NCBI GenBank assembly: GCA_024803745.1
Contig: JANJXV010000016.1
Location: forward strand, 38,855,001 to 38,919,000
Direction of reading: 5' to 3'
From: Megascapheus bottae
Taxonomy: Eukaryota; Chordata; Mammalia; Rodentia; Geomyidae
DNA: 64,000 nt
Shown here: positions 48,401 through 59,564 of the stretch, piece by piece
Layout of the letters: every line of letters starts with the position of its first letter
How positions within the stretch are numbered: the stretch's first letter is position 1
Notes under the pieces: generated by a model
What the model was told of the DNA's origin: nothing
What the model saw: the letters and a program-made list of their open reading frames with translations, nothing else
Databases searched by the model: none
Program-made: the position numbers and the translations under genes

Positions 48401-48999
48401 CAGTAGAAATTAGTCTCCTGATTTTGTTGTAACTATGATATCAGCAGGCATTTTGAAGATTATGTTACAGAACCTTTGACTTCCATTTCCCGGGCTCTGC
48501 TCCTGTCTTTCAGCCCAGAGCCTGTGAAATGAGGCACTAGAGCCTCTGTACAGTCATCAGTGGAAACTTGAAACAGGACGTGGCTACATCAGTGAACTTG
48601 AAAGAAAACTGTGCTGCAGTAAGGTTTGAGAAGACTGGTGTACAACCACAGCAGTCAGTGACCCCCAGCTACAGCCTTGACCCACACAGGCCACCAAGGG
48701 TAATGACTGTTTTGTTTCAATTTCCTGGATATTGTGTTAATTAGTTTCACTGAATTTCGAGAATAGATAGCTGATACAGTTGTTTTAAGGTTTATAATTG
48801 GAAGAGAAAGAAGCTACTGATATAAAGTAACTGATTCAGATTCCAAGATTTTAACTGCAGTGTGAAAAACTTATATGGAGAGAGGAGCTGCCAGGATGGC
48901 TACAGAAATCTATCAGGAGAAATGATAGAAGCCTAGGTGAAAATGGAATTTGATTTATCAAAGTAATGGTGTTAAAGATGAAAAATGAGGAAGCAATCA

Positions 49000-49345
49000 C
49001 ATATAAGAGCTGAAATCCTCAGCATAGAGTGACACAGAAAATGAAGGGGTCAAGGCCAGGATCTTTCTGGGCAAACGAAGCCAGTGTCTTTTGCTGAGAT
49101 GCTCAAGGCACCAGAGGATAGTGCAGCCTGGCTTCTCGTAGTGTGGTTGACGGTGAGTTTCACCCCATGGCAATGGGGCACTGTTGGTGACCTTCTTGCA
49201 CCATGAACAGTTATCCAAACACACGTGTTTGGTCAGTGTTTGAAAGCCATGTAGATCAGACACCTCTTGGACATGGCTGTGCTTGCAGTCACCACATCAG
49301 AGTGGATGATAGAAGATTCGTGACACCAACTGAAGACACTGCTGT
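49000..49345. other. Unresolved GC-richer block with open frames on both strands
   Basis: An 88-codon frame on the minus strand and a 64-codon frame on the plus overlap. The DNA is GC-richer than its flanks and has CpGs (AACGAAGC, TCTCGTAG, TGACGGTG, ACACGTG). The minus-strand peptide has C, H and W residues but I could not match it to a protein. It may be a degraded retrocopy; I saw no poly-A tail on either end except the adjacent TA repeat. Confidence 0.25.
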
Positions 49346-49352
49346 CTTACAG

Positions 49353-49355
<3 letters not shown>

Positions 49356-49385
<30 letters not shown>
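49356..49385. repeat. (TA)n microsatellite
   Basis: Fourteen or so TA units next to the unresolved block at 49.0-49.3 kb. Confidence 0.95.
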
Positions 49386-49388
<3 letters not shown>

Positions 49389-49389
49389 T

Positions 49390-51915
49390 TACATTAGACT
49401 AACCAGGTAAATATTGCTGAACTCTTGGTAAATTTAGCCAGCATATGGCATCTAAAAATGAGAAAAGAAATAAGACAGGATAAGAATCCTGACAATATCT
49501 AGTAATGAATTATATCTTACCACATGCATTCTATGGAATTGTTTCTCATCTTTTTTTTTTTCTAACTATCACCATTCGATGTATCTTTTAAGGACTGATT
49601 TTTCTTTACTAACTGCCTTCACTCTAAATTACAAAAATAACAATAAATATTTTCACTCTTTTGAAATACTGTTTTGTATGGTAACACACAAAAGTAAATT
49701 TCCTGTTTCTTATAGAAGAAATGAACTTCAGAAAGCAAACAAAAATCCAGATAACAGCAGGCATTCATTATTACTATTTAAATATTAATTGACAGCATTG
49801 TTTTTAGACCATAACATTAATGAATACATACACGAGATATCTCCTCTCGCCAGGGTCCTCTATATGGGCTTAGGACATGAGCAGAAACTCTTCTGTGACA
49901 AGCTTTCCATATCCTATAGATTCAATTTATTGATAAATAGTGTTTGAGTCATTGCTGGGACAGACTATCTGAGATACACAATATTTATGCAGGCGAGATT
50001 TCTTTGGCTCCTTGTTGTGGATCCCAGTGACAAATAGACTGGCTAAGCGAATGTCACGAATGGTGTTCTTCCTTTTTCCACATGTTTGTAAGGGTCTTGT
50101 CTCTCACACAGGTTAGCACAGTGGAGATTATAATGCCAAAAGAAAGTTCTGAAGCCAGAAATTAACAATGAAAAATGAAATCCTTTTCCCTAAAAATGAT
50201 TTATTTCTAAAATATCTCAAATTCTTAATTCTGCCTTAAAATTTATGAAAATGTACTACTGGTTATTCCTTGTCTATGTGCCTCAGTCACATAGAGTCAT
50301 CAGGTCAAGTCTTTTAGGATATATTCAATTTTATGCATTTTTTTACTCAATGCGTATTTATTGAAATGGTTTCTGATCCTAAAGAACATTGTAGGAACCC
50401 AATGTAACTGAGAAAAGAAGTAACACTGAAGCTATGGAACAATTTGTGATACAGGTGGAAAAAGTCCATCTCCAGAAAATCTTCAAATTGAGTGCTCCTT
50501 TGCATGAGGAACTTGAAGCAAGACCTCATGAACTCACAATGCCACATAAGCTACACTGATCAGTTTATTTTCTGGCATGGTCTAGGGCCCAGTAGAGATG
50601 AGAAACAAATATGAACAAGGTAATTTTGACATCCAGAACATAGCTATTCATAGGAAATTATCCAAGACAAAGCCCCAGTACCCACCACAAATGGAAATCA
50701 AGAATGCCAGGATTTCAGGGTCGACATCTATGGAAAAAATAAGTTATTATTTCTTTCTGGTGTTCTTTGCTTAAGCTCTTGTTATATATATAACCTTATT
50801 AATAAAGAACTGACCTCCTCTAATGTTCTAAAATCAACTGCAAAAATTTGAATAGAATGCTGCATATATAATTATTTTATAAAATAAAACATTTTGTGGC
50901 AAACATGGTCATTAAAATGTTTGAGACTGTCGCTGCGATGACTGACAAATGTACTTCAGATATTTAATAAATCTATTTTTGTCAAAGAAAATAGCTCTGT
51001 GTATCTAGTATCATGTAGAATGACTCAAAATAATAGCATTGATGATAATTGTTAAAATATTATACGAAGTTCATGCACTAGGCTAAAAATAGTTGTTGCT
51101 ACAAAACCTAATATGTAGCTATTTGAACTTGATACAGCCATGATGTAGTAACCTAATTTACTTTACAAAATCACAGCACTCAATCTTACAGAGTTCTGAG
51201 TCAAGAATAGTCAGGGTTAAATTTCTTTAGGCGATGTATTCTATTACAAAACAAGAAGAAAAAAATCAATTTTCTAAGATTGGAATCAAATCCTCATTAA
51301 GACATTCATTATGCATGTGAGATATTCATGTGTCCCACAAAAGTACAGGACTGAGTGACAGACGAGATTTTGAGGCCAAAATCTTTCCACGTTAGGAATG
51401 TGAATTGATAGGTGGGAAAAGCTCAACCAGCCAAAGTCTATTTTCTATATCACCTTACATGCCAAAAAACCACTGTTATATCAAAAAGTTTCCTAAAACT
51501 ACTTAACTTAATCTTTTTACATCAAACACATTGATATTGCAGGGGAATATTAAAATTGTCTATCATCCATCTATGTATAATTTATGAGGAATTTTGTAAA
51601 AAAATACACATAATCCTCAAATTATGAGATATATATTTATAACAAGACTATGAGAGGAAATATTAAATATATAATTTCTGGAGCAGTGCAAAAATTATTC
51701 CTTGAAGAATTTTACTTCTCTTTATAAGTTGTTCTCTATGTCATCAAAAGGAAATGAACTTGAATGTATTATGCGACAAACCTGTATACCATGTGAGAAT
51801 AATTTCAATCTCCAGACTTTTTAAAAACTACTATGGTGCAACATGATCACATCCATTTAGGATATATTGGAAGTGATTTCAACTTCTCTTGGTGAAAGTC
51901 AATGGAGAAACATCA
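49390..51915. other. Unique AT-rich sequence, no gene seen
   Basis: No recognisable gene or transposon. A minus-strand frame of 66 codons at 50347-50547 has no known motif. Confidence 0.5.
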
Positions 51916-51928
51916 ATTAAAAAACTTA

Positions 51929-52387
51929 AGCCAGACTCAAAGGAAGATAGGCTCAATGGTTTCCCTCATTTGTCATAATCAGTAGAAACCTTGGGGTCTC
52001 CTAGCAGAGATTTACAACAGAACAAAACCTAGATACATAAGGCTATATAGAATGATGCTACATGAAAGGAGCTCCAGGATATAGAAACAAAAGCCATATA
52101 ATGAGTGATTGTTGTCCTTAATGTACTATGTTATCTCTCATCTCTTTTGCTCTTCCTTGGTTATCTCATATTGTTACAGTATTTCACCTTGTCATCTAAT
52201 ATACTGTATATATGCTTATTTGGTTATTTGAAATTGGATAGGGAAGGGGGAAACAAGATGAGTGTCGGGGGGGGAAGGGAAATGGGGACCAAGACATGAG
52301 AAAGGGTATCAATGTTTGTGAATTAATACACCTTTTATCTGGTGAATATAATGTAACCCTTTTATTAATTACAATAAAAATATATGA
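51929..52387 (+). mobile_element. L1 3' end, heavily 5'-truncated, with target-site duplication
   Basis: Begins at AGCCAGACTCAAAGG, the last coding stretch of ORF2, and continues through GCTCAATGGTTTCCCTCATT into the 3' UTR (CTAGCAGAGATTTACAACAG, TTGTTACAGTATTTCACC, G-rich block at 52260-52285, GACCAAGACATGAGAAAGGG, ATTACAATAAAAATATATG). It is nearly collinear with the L1 at 25 kb and close in sequence. A 10-bp duplication AAAAAACTTA lies at 51919-51928 and 52388-52397. Confidence 0.95.
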
Positions 52388-53056
52388 AAAAAACTTATTG
52401 ATGCATAGGCTCTAAAGTGTAGCTCAGAAATATATTCACTTTAAATATAAAAAAGGTTTTATTGAATGTAGAACACATATTGGCAATGAGGGTTCAAATT
52501 AGGAAAACTAGTAACAGAGAAAAGAGAATAAGAGCAGAAGAGTTGCCTAATACAAAGGCGGATCCTCTCCAGGCAAGTCCAAAGCCTTAAGTGTGAAATT
52601 GAGATAGGTAGTGAAGATCTGAGGAGCTAGGATCTGGCTCAGGCCTGGGCCCCCCAGAGATCATGCTGTTCTCTCCAGAGAAAAGCCAAGTTTTCACTTA
52701 ACGTAGCAAATAGAACCAGGAAAATTTTCAGGATAAATGTGAAATTGCTAACATCAAATGCTTATTCCTTTTTTGTGTTGATTTTCAGTAAAAATTGACT
52801 ATATTAAAAACAACTCTCCAAGAAGAAAATTACCATGATATTTATATCTGGTAAAACAATTTCTTCTTTTTCTTTTTTAGAAATTAATGGGCCCTATGGC
52901 CCAATTACTTCATAAAATTTATGAACAATACGGATTACTGCAGCTTTATTTAAGAGTCTCTTTTATCAAATTATTAAGAAATTTATCTGGTGCAGAACAA
53001 ATGGTAAAGGTCAGCAAAGCACGGATAAGTTTGACCACATGCGTAAATGTTAACAT

Positions 53057-53057
<1 letters not shown>

Positions 53058-53105
<48 letters not shown>
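53058..53105. repeat. (GT)n microsatellite
   Basis: About 23 uninterrupted GT units. They add a V/C-rich tail to a plus-strand open frame (52887-53132) that is not otherwise supported as a gene. Confidence 0.95.
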
Positions 53106-53106
<1 letters not shown>

Positions 53107-53124
53107 ATGAGCACACATTTATCA

Positions 53125-53355
53125 AAACGTAGGGCTTGAACTCAGGACCTGCTTGCTGACCACAAGCTTTTGTGCATAAGGCTAATACTCTACCAACTGA
53201 GTCATAGCTCCATTTCCGTGTAGTTGTTGTTTTTTTTCTGAGTCATTCATGATAAGTATCTGGTGGAATTTGCTGACTGAGATGATTTTGAACTAAGATT
53301 CTCTGATCTCATCCTTCTGAATAGTTTGGAATATAGATATGAGCTACCAGTAGGT
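53125..53355 (-). repeat. SINE with B1-like head and Geo-like tail
   Basis: Antisense order: AGGGCTTGAACTCAGGACC, GCATAAGGCTAATACTC, CAACTGAGTCATAGCTCC (Geo-like), linker with T-run, then TTTGAACTAAGATTCTCTG, ATCTCATCCTTCTGAATAG, TTTGGAATATAGATATGAGC (B1-like). It is an older copy. Confidence 0.75.
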
Positions 53356-53482
53356 CATTTTAAGTGTTGCCTTTGATAGAAAACAATGCCTACAAGACAA
53401 GCATTGAACCCACACACCCTCTGAATATTTAGTGTCTGTAGGCATCACCCAGCATCCCATTCTGCCATCCTTACCTTTGTAT

Positions 53483-53514
53483 TACTAATACATGTATTAC
53501 TAATACATGTAGCA
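53483..53514. repeat. Short tandem/inverted repeat ATTACTAATACATGT
   Basis: The 15-base unit ATTACTAATACATGT occurs twice in tandem, centred on ACATGT palindromes. Confidence 0.85.
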
Positions 53515-54404
53515 AAACAAGGCCCAGAAAATGTTGTTGCTTCCCTCTTCTATTCTCTGTGTTTATAGGAAGCTTTCAAGAGCAAGTAGAAGCAGATGGT
53601 AATTTTTTTCCTCAAGCATAGACCAAAATGCATAAAATTTCAGTCTATGATGCTAATTTTTCAGGTATATGAGCCTTAGATGACAGTATTCATAGTTATT
53701 ATCATATTCCCAGGTCTCTGCTTTTTCCATTACTGAAAGCAATGAAGATTCAGCCTTAAACATTGCCTTAGTCTTTCTTTGAAAAGAAATGCATTACAAG
53801 AGATTCCAGGAAATAGATATGCTAATTCTTAAAGAAATATATTGAGACTGGCCCTTTTAGTTCTTTAATTCTATTTCTGTTTTTGAAAGCTGTATTTTTA
53901 TTCTATTACTGGTTAAAATACTATCAAAGTTTATCTTGCAAAAAAGCTTTAAAGATAAACAATATTTGTAACTTACTTGAACTTAATTGATTCAGAATCA
54001 ATGAATGATAATCAGTGAACTACAGTAACCCTTAGTCAACCTTATTTTGCTATGCTTTCTTCTGAATTTCTTGAATGAATTCCACAAAATTGTTTTTCTA
54101 CTCATTTGTTGTCTACCAAGTAGTTATTTACCTGAACATTTATCCTTATCATTTATTAGGAGATAGGCCATAATGATAATGTTTGGTTTGCAGGAAGATT
54201 AGCGATATGGTTTGCATGTCAGGGTACTCGATCAGAAGAACAATCTTTGCACTTCTTGAAAATACATGTGGCACAATGCCCGCACCTAGGGAAATTTCCA
54301 TTCAAATTTCTCTGATCAACTTCATTTCTCTCCTGAATAAAAACAAAGAAAATAAGAGCTGAAGGCATGATTTCAATCACTGCCTACAACACACAAAATC
54401 TGTG

Positions 54405-54495
54405 ATTGTAACCAAGCATGGTGGTCCCTGTCTGTAGTTACAGCTATTCTAGAACAAGAGGATGTTCTGAGCCCAAGAGCTTGAGCCTAGAAAAC
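54405..54495 (+). repeat. B1-like SINE monomer fragment
   Basis: ACCAAGCATGGTGGTCCCTG, TCTGTAGTTACAGCTATTC, AGAACAAGAGGATG and GAGCCCAAGAGCTTGAGCC follow the 7SL/B1 or Alu-type left monomer. No Geo half is visible after it. Confidence 0.6.
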
Positions 54496-54619
54496 ACAAC
54501 AAACCATGTGTTAAATGCAATAAATAGACAAATCAGAAAAGAATCATTTCTCTCATATATTGATTTTAGGTATAATTATCTTCAATTTTTTTCTTTTCTT
54601 TTTTTTGGTGGGGGGGGGC

Positions 54620-54709
54620 AGTCCTGGGCCATGAACTCCAGGTCTGAGCACTGTCCTTGAGTTTCTCAAGGTTAGAGCTCTACCACTGGAGACATAACAC
54701 CATTCCCAG

Positions 54710-54753
<44 letters not shown>

Positions 54754-54828
54754 TACCAAGGAATTGAACCTGGGTCTTTGTGCATGCTAGGCAAGCACTC
54801 TTACCAGTAGGCCAAACTCCCAGCCTCC
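54620..54828 (-). repeat. IDL-Geo SINE with (TA)n-expanded linker
   Basis: Antisense Geo (CAGTCCTGGGCCATGAACTC, TCTCAAGGTTAGAGCTC) and antisense ID (GGTACCAAGGAATTGAACC, CATGCTAGGCAAGCACTC, GCCAAACTCCCAGCCT) are both complete. The linker that reads TGCTATGTATATGGTAC in other copies is replaced by about twenty TA units at 54713-54751. The tail has a G9 run before the T's (54608-54619). Confidence 0.92.
54713..54751. repeat. (TA)n microsatellite in SINE linker
   Basis: An uninterrupted TA array located exactly at the monomer junction of the IDL-Geo copy. Confidence 0.95.
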
Positions 54829-54841
54829 CAAACTTTCTTTT

Positions 54842-55012
54842 CTTTTAACCAGTCCTGGGGCTTGAACTCAAGGCCTAGGCACTGGTAGCATTCTACAACT
54901 TAAGCCACAGCACCACTTCTGGCTTCTTCTGTGTGGGTGGTACCAAGGAATCGAACCAAGGCTTTGTACATGCTATGCAAGCACTCTACCACTAGGCCAT
55001 ACTCCCTATCAA
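54842..55012 (-). repeat. IDL-Geo SINE, second of a tandem pair
   Basis: Starts about 14 bases after the previous copy and in the same orientation: ACCAGTCCTGGGGCTTGAAC, GGTAGCATTCTACAACTTAAG (with an internal deletion of the Geo spacer), GAGCCACAG-like, GGTGGTACCAAGGAATCG, CATGCTATGCAAGCACTC, CTAGGCCATACTCCC. The two copies differ, so the pair reflects two insertions and not a duplication. Confidence 0.9.
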
Positions 55013-57090
55013 CTTTTAATTGTATTTGTATCATTTCAGTTGATTATAATTTCTAATATCATGCAATTCAGTGACATTTGTTGTTACAATTGTCTAAGTG
55101 CTGTGATTTCTAAAATGTTGGGCTAAACTCACTTTTATTTCTCTTTAGTTTCAAAAAGTCTTTGCATCTGAAATTAGATTAGGTGGACATCTATTGATCT
55201 TTGTCATCCTTGACCAATAGGCTCCATTTTTTGTTGTGTACAACACAGAGTATTCTACTGAAGTGACTGTTGTGTTGAACACAAGGAAACACAACTTCAA
55301 GAAGGCAAGAGGTGCATGAACAATGAGAGAAAATAGTACAGAAGAAACAGACTAGCAAGAATGTCATATGTAAATTGGAGACTAAATGGCAGACTCAAAC
55401 CATTTTTAATATGAACCAGGAAATAAAAGTCAGGATTCAAAAAGTAATCAAATAAGAGAAAGAATGAGAAGATGCAAGACAAGGAAGATTCTGAAAAATC
55501 CTAAAGACTGAAGAGCTAGGAAGAAAACTAAAAATAGTTGTGTTCTAAAGATCTGCAGAAAATGTTTGAGGCATGTCAAATCCAGGTATTAAAGAAGACT
55601 TTTTAACCCTGAATATCATATTTTAAAATTGGAGGTGATTTTTTCCTGTTTATAAGAATGAAAATCAGCCATGATGCATTTCCGTGTTATTTTGTTATGA
55701 AGGATAGGAGTGAACTGAGTTTTTGCTACAGATAATAATGAAGCCAATGTATGTTTATAATCATAGAAATAAGATCTAAAGTGCATTTTGGCAGTTGTAA
55801 AAATGGAAGAGGAATTGCTACTTTACATTCCTTGGGTAGTGAAAGTTGACAGTAGTTCTGGTGTTTGCTAGAAGCATTGAGAGCTCACCCAATTCACAAG
55901 GATGAAATATTGATTACTGAGAAGTGCTGAGAATCTGAGGGTCTCTGAATCTTGAGTTTGTGCGCGGTTCCTTTCCTCATTCAAGGAAAAGCTAAGCCAT
56001 CACTGCGGAGAGCAGACATTAAGTATTAAAGAGAGAGGATGCACCAGGGCAGTGCCTCCGAGGCAGATGTGAATATGCAAGTCAACCTCGGGCATGTGAG
56101 GGAACATCAAAGACTGAATCGACGATAAGGAAATTCTCGAATTTAAGACCCATCAGTGAACCAAGTCTGCGTTTAGCATGTTTAGTTTCAAGTAGAGATG
56201 CAGAGTAGGTGAAATTATATTTAAGCAGTACTGACTAAGTAAGGTCACAGCAAGAGTAGTGGGTGATGGCTGTGAGAAGGAAGAGGGTTTCATGAGAACA
56301 AGACACTAAAAAAAAAAAGAAGGGAGAGATGAAGGCATGAGAATGAAAGAGTCCATATGTAAATCCTAAAGGATGGTGATATCCAAAACAAATGAGCATT
56401 CGAATTAAGACAAAAATCCTACTGGTGATGAAAGATAAGGGGGATGTTATAAAGGAGATTCAAGAAGAGTTGCAGTTACTGATGACAAGACTCAAGCTAT
56501 GATCTAAAAACAGGAACTGAGAACCCTAATTGTCCCCAGGGTTTGAAGAAACCACACTATATATTCAGGACTAAAAGATCGTCAACGACTATGATGGAAG
56601 ATGTGATCCACAAGGTGGTAAATTTCAGCTGATCACTCAAAGTCCTTTTCCCCATCAAGGATACAGACTTTATTGACAGTTCATATATAAAATTCAATGT
56701 GTTATATCGAATTAATTCTACACATTTTCACATAAGCAAACAAAGATAAAGGTCATAGTTTACACCTATGATAGTCATTTTTGCATGTTCACTTATCAGA
56801 ATTATTCAATGCCCCATAACCTTACCTATGGACATTACTGAGAGAATGTTTCCAGAATAGGTTAGCAAGTGAATTATTGGCTGAAGAAAGATTTCCTTGA
56901 CCGGGGTGATTGGTTAGGTGTTGCAGAATTCTTTGAATTCTTTGAATATAAGCAGAAAGAGAGAAAATTTGAATTCCTGTGTCTGAAATCTTTAGCTGGA
57001 AGCTCAGTCTTCTGTCTTCTCTTATTGGCTTTCATCATTTCCTGCAATGAAACTATACTGATGGCTCTCTATCTACCCAGTGATTCAAAC
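55013..57090. other. Unique sequence, no gene seen
   Basis: No recognisable gene or confident repeat. An A-rich stretch at 55300-55560 and a slightly CpG-bearing stretch at 55960-56140 have no open frame of note. Confidence 0.5.
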
Positions 57091-57094
57091 TGCA

Positions 57095-57180
57095 CCACTG
57101 GATTCCCTGGCTCTACTGATTGCATTTGGCAGACTGTGGCAGTTCTCAATAGCCAGGATTATAGGAGCAAACAATTTATT
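57095..57180 (-). repeat. Possible B1-like SINE remnant
   Basis: GGCAGTTCTCAATAGCCAGG followed by ATTATAGGAGCAAAC looks like the antisense B1 end CTGAGTAGCTAGGATTACAGG. It explains the end of an unsupported 113-codon plus-strand frame (56869-57210). Confidence 0.35.
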
Positions 57181-57414
57181 TCTCCTTTGCTTGATATCAT
57201 TCTACACTGATGACATTATAGTTCCCTCTATATTATATCCTCCCTAAAATATCCTAACATTTTATAAAACTTCCAGTAATTAATGCAGTTTCACTTTCTA
57301 GAAAAAAACAGTAAAACAGGAAAAATAAAATATTATATATTGTATATAATCAGTCATAGGAATTGAAGGACTGTCTAAGTGGTAAAGCATTGCAAAGTTC
57401 TGCTAATAATCACT

Positions 57415-57540
57415 TTAAAAAGCCCATTCTATGAATATTATTTCTATCATTTTTGTTGAGAAACAAAGGCACAGAGCAATAAAATGGTTGTTTAAAGCAA
57501 ACAAGCCAATAGCTATGTGCCTAGGATCATATAAGGTAAT
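57415..57540 (-). repeat. MIR SINE fragment
   Basis: CATTCTATGAATATTATTTC, TCATTTTTGTTGAGAAAC, AAAGGCACAGAGCAATAAAATGG and CAAACAAGCCAATAGC correspond in order to antisense MIR (CCCTATGAGGTAGGTA, CATTTTACAGATGAGGAAAC, TGAGGCACAGAGAGG, GCCCAAGGTCACACAGC). Confidence 0.6.
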
Positions 57541-57774
57541 GATTTCAGAAATGTAGTTCAAGAAAAGAAAGTAAGAGATTTTCTATTTTACTTTCTGTGT
57601 TTCTTTTCCTTTTCCTTTCCCCCTTTTTCAATGATTTTGATTCCTGGATCCTTTGTCTTGTAAGTAAGTTTATTTGACTTGGGATGGGGAAGCAGAAGCG
57701 AAAGCATAAAAATGGTGGGACAAAAGCTGAACCAATTCAGCAGTGATATTCAGTAGTCACTGTGTTGGAAATGA

Positions 57775-57917
57775 ATTAATATTACTTGAGAGAAAGGAGT
57801 CAGAAGGGGGGAAAAGTGGGAGAAAATGGATGGATTGACATTGTTCACAAAGAACTGTACTACATACTTGACTTATGTAACTGTAAGCCCTCTGTACATC
57901 ACCTTTACTGCTTTTTA
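57775..57917 (+). mobile_element. Retroelement 3' tail, same family as the 16.6-kb tail
   Basis: A G-rich block (AGAAGGGGGGAAAAGTGGG) leads into ACTACATACTTGACTTATG, TAACTGTAAGCCCTCTGTAC and ATCACC, the same series as at 16635-16705 (ACTACCTTACATATG, TAATTGTATCCCCTCTGTGC, ATCACC). The layout is that of an L1 3' UTR. The AATAAA end is degenerate here. Its body upstream is not recognisable. Confidence 0.55.
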
Positions 57918-57919
57918 AG

Positions 57920-59505
57920 AGGAAAAAAGTAAATGAGCCATCAGTGGAATCACGGTGCTTTGAGGGAGGCCAGCTGACGGTAGAGGCTGGCCTGGTATCC
58001 CACAGATAATATAAAGTGACGACTAATATAGTATACCCAGACTGATCTTACCGTGTTCTTTTCTTTTTCAATTGTCATTGGTTTTTAGATTCTTCCTTAC
58101 AAATGATATCCTGTATTTGTCCTTACAAAAATGGTTTTATATGAGATATTATCAATTATGAAGGGAATGGATTGCTGAATTTCTTTCCAAAGAGCAGTTT
58201 CAGCAAGCTGTCAAGTACAGCATTTCTCCAGAAAGCACGAAGGTTGTGATTTGTCACCAAACAGACCTACAAGGCCTCTCATTTAGCCACAGATACAAGG
58301 ACATGCCAGGTTGCCTCAAATGTTGCTTCTGCATAATTAGCTTGAGATAAATATTGATATAACAGGTGAAGTCTCTTCAGCACAGGGTTTTAATGCTTTG
58401 CTTTGAAGACAAGCAACTTGGTCCAGAGAAGGGAAAACTTGGACATATGGCAGCTTTCCCCAACTTTATTTACACACCATTCACAAAGAATATGACAGGG
58501 AGAGAGGAAATATAAGATCTGCTTAACTCAACATGTACAAAGAGAAGAGGTTGATAAGGATATGAACAAATGTATATAAAATGTTAAGAGCCCAAGTAAA
58601 TTGTTGCATGATTCTGTATTCACTGTTTAATATTTATTAATGTCTTCCGTGGATATTTTATAGATCCTTGTTATTCAAGTATAATTTTTAATCCATGTTT
58701 TGGGGAATGTTCCCACCCCATATCTCCTAGGATAGTATTCAACTTTTCCCATTCAGCTAAGCTGAAAAGACTAAGTCTATTCCCTTCCATTATGAGAATT
58801 AGTAAAAAGCATTTTTCTTTGCTTTCCTCCCAAACACCATTAAAAAAGGGGATTTAGCATATACCATTGAAATTACATTTATAGGCTCCTAAAATTTAAT
58901 GTTTAAAAAAATCAGAGCCTATTTTGATTTGCTGATATTTTATAAAGCAATTTTTAAAATAATTGGTAAATTTAACTCCTTCCCAAGAAGAAAAAACTCT
59001 CATAAATATTTTAAAATAGCATTTGGAAAATCAATTTTTATTTTAATTTGATTTGTTTTGTGGAAATCCCAAAAATCTCTGAACACATCTCATCTATTTT
59101 CAAGCAAAAGTACAGTTTTGCACACTTACCTTTTCTAACTAAATTCTTTCTGGTTTTTAGTATGCTAAATTCAGCCTGAAAAATAAGTTAAAACAAGCAC
59201 AAGCATAGTTTTGTGGACACTAAAGTTCACATGTACTCAAGGGTAATGTAATTCTCTTAATAAAAAGAGAATAGAAAATTACAAATGAGAATGCAGTATA
59301 AAAATGAGCAGAAAATTATTGTGAACTTCTAAAATATCATACTGACATTGAATGCCAGAAATATTACAAAGCTCTGAAAATTCATTTAAAATATTTATAT
59401 TAGGTAGCTATCTACTAGGTTTTATAATGCTTTCTCCATCGAATACTTGACCAAGTATTTTTCATGCTTTCCCATTTGACAAGTTTGTTTCTTTTCTTGC
59501 TTTAT
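57920..59505. other. AT-rich unique sequence, no gene seen
   Basis: No open frame or transposon that I can support. Confidence 0.55.
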
Positions 59506-59507
59506 AT

Positions 59508-59560
59508 GCGAGACTTGGGGTTTGAACTCAGGGACTGAGTACTGTCCCAGAGTGCTTACG
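59508..59560 (-). repeat. Geo-type SINE remnant
   Basis: GACTTGGGGTTTGAACTCAGG, GACTGAGTACTGTCCCAGAG match the antisense B-box end of Geo (CCTGGGGCTTGAACTCAGGG, CCTGAGCACTGTCC). Only about 50 bases are recognisable. Confidence 0.6.
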
Positions 59561-59564
59561 ACTC

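Noticed and set aside
48078..48413. 111-codon plus-strand frame
   Set aside because: It lies over what looks like an antisense L1-type 3' UTR with C/T-rich low-complexity sequence.
56869..57210. 113-codon plus-strand frame
   Set aside because: Its C-terminal part overlaps a probable antisense B1-like SINE remnant and the rest is unrecognised.
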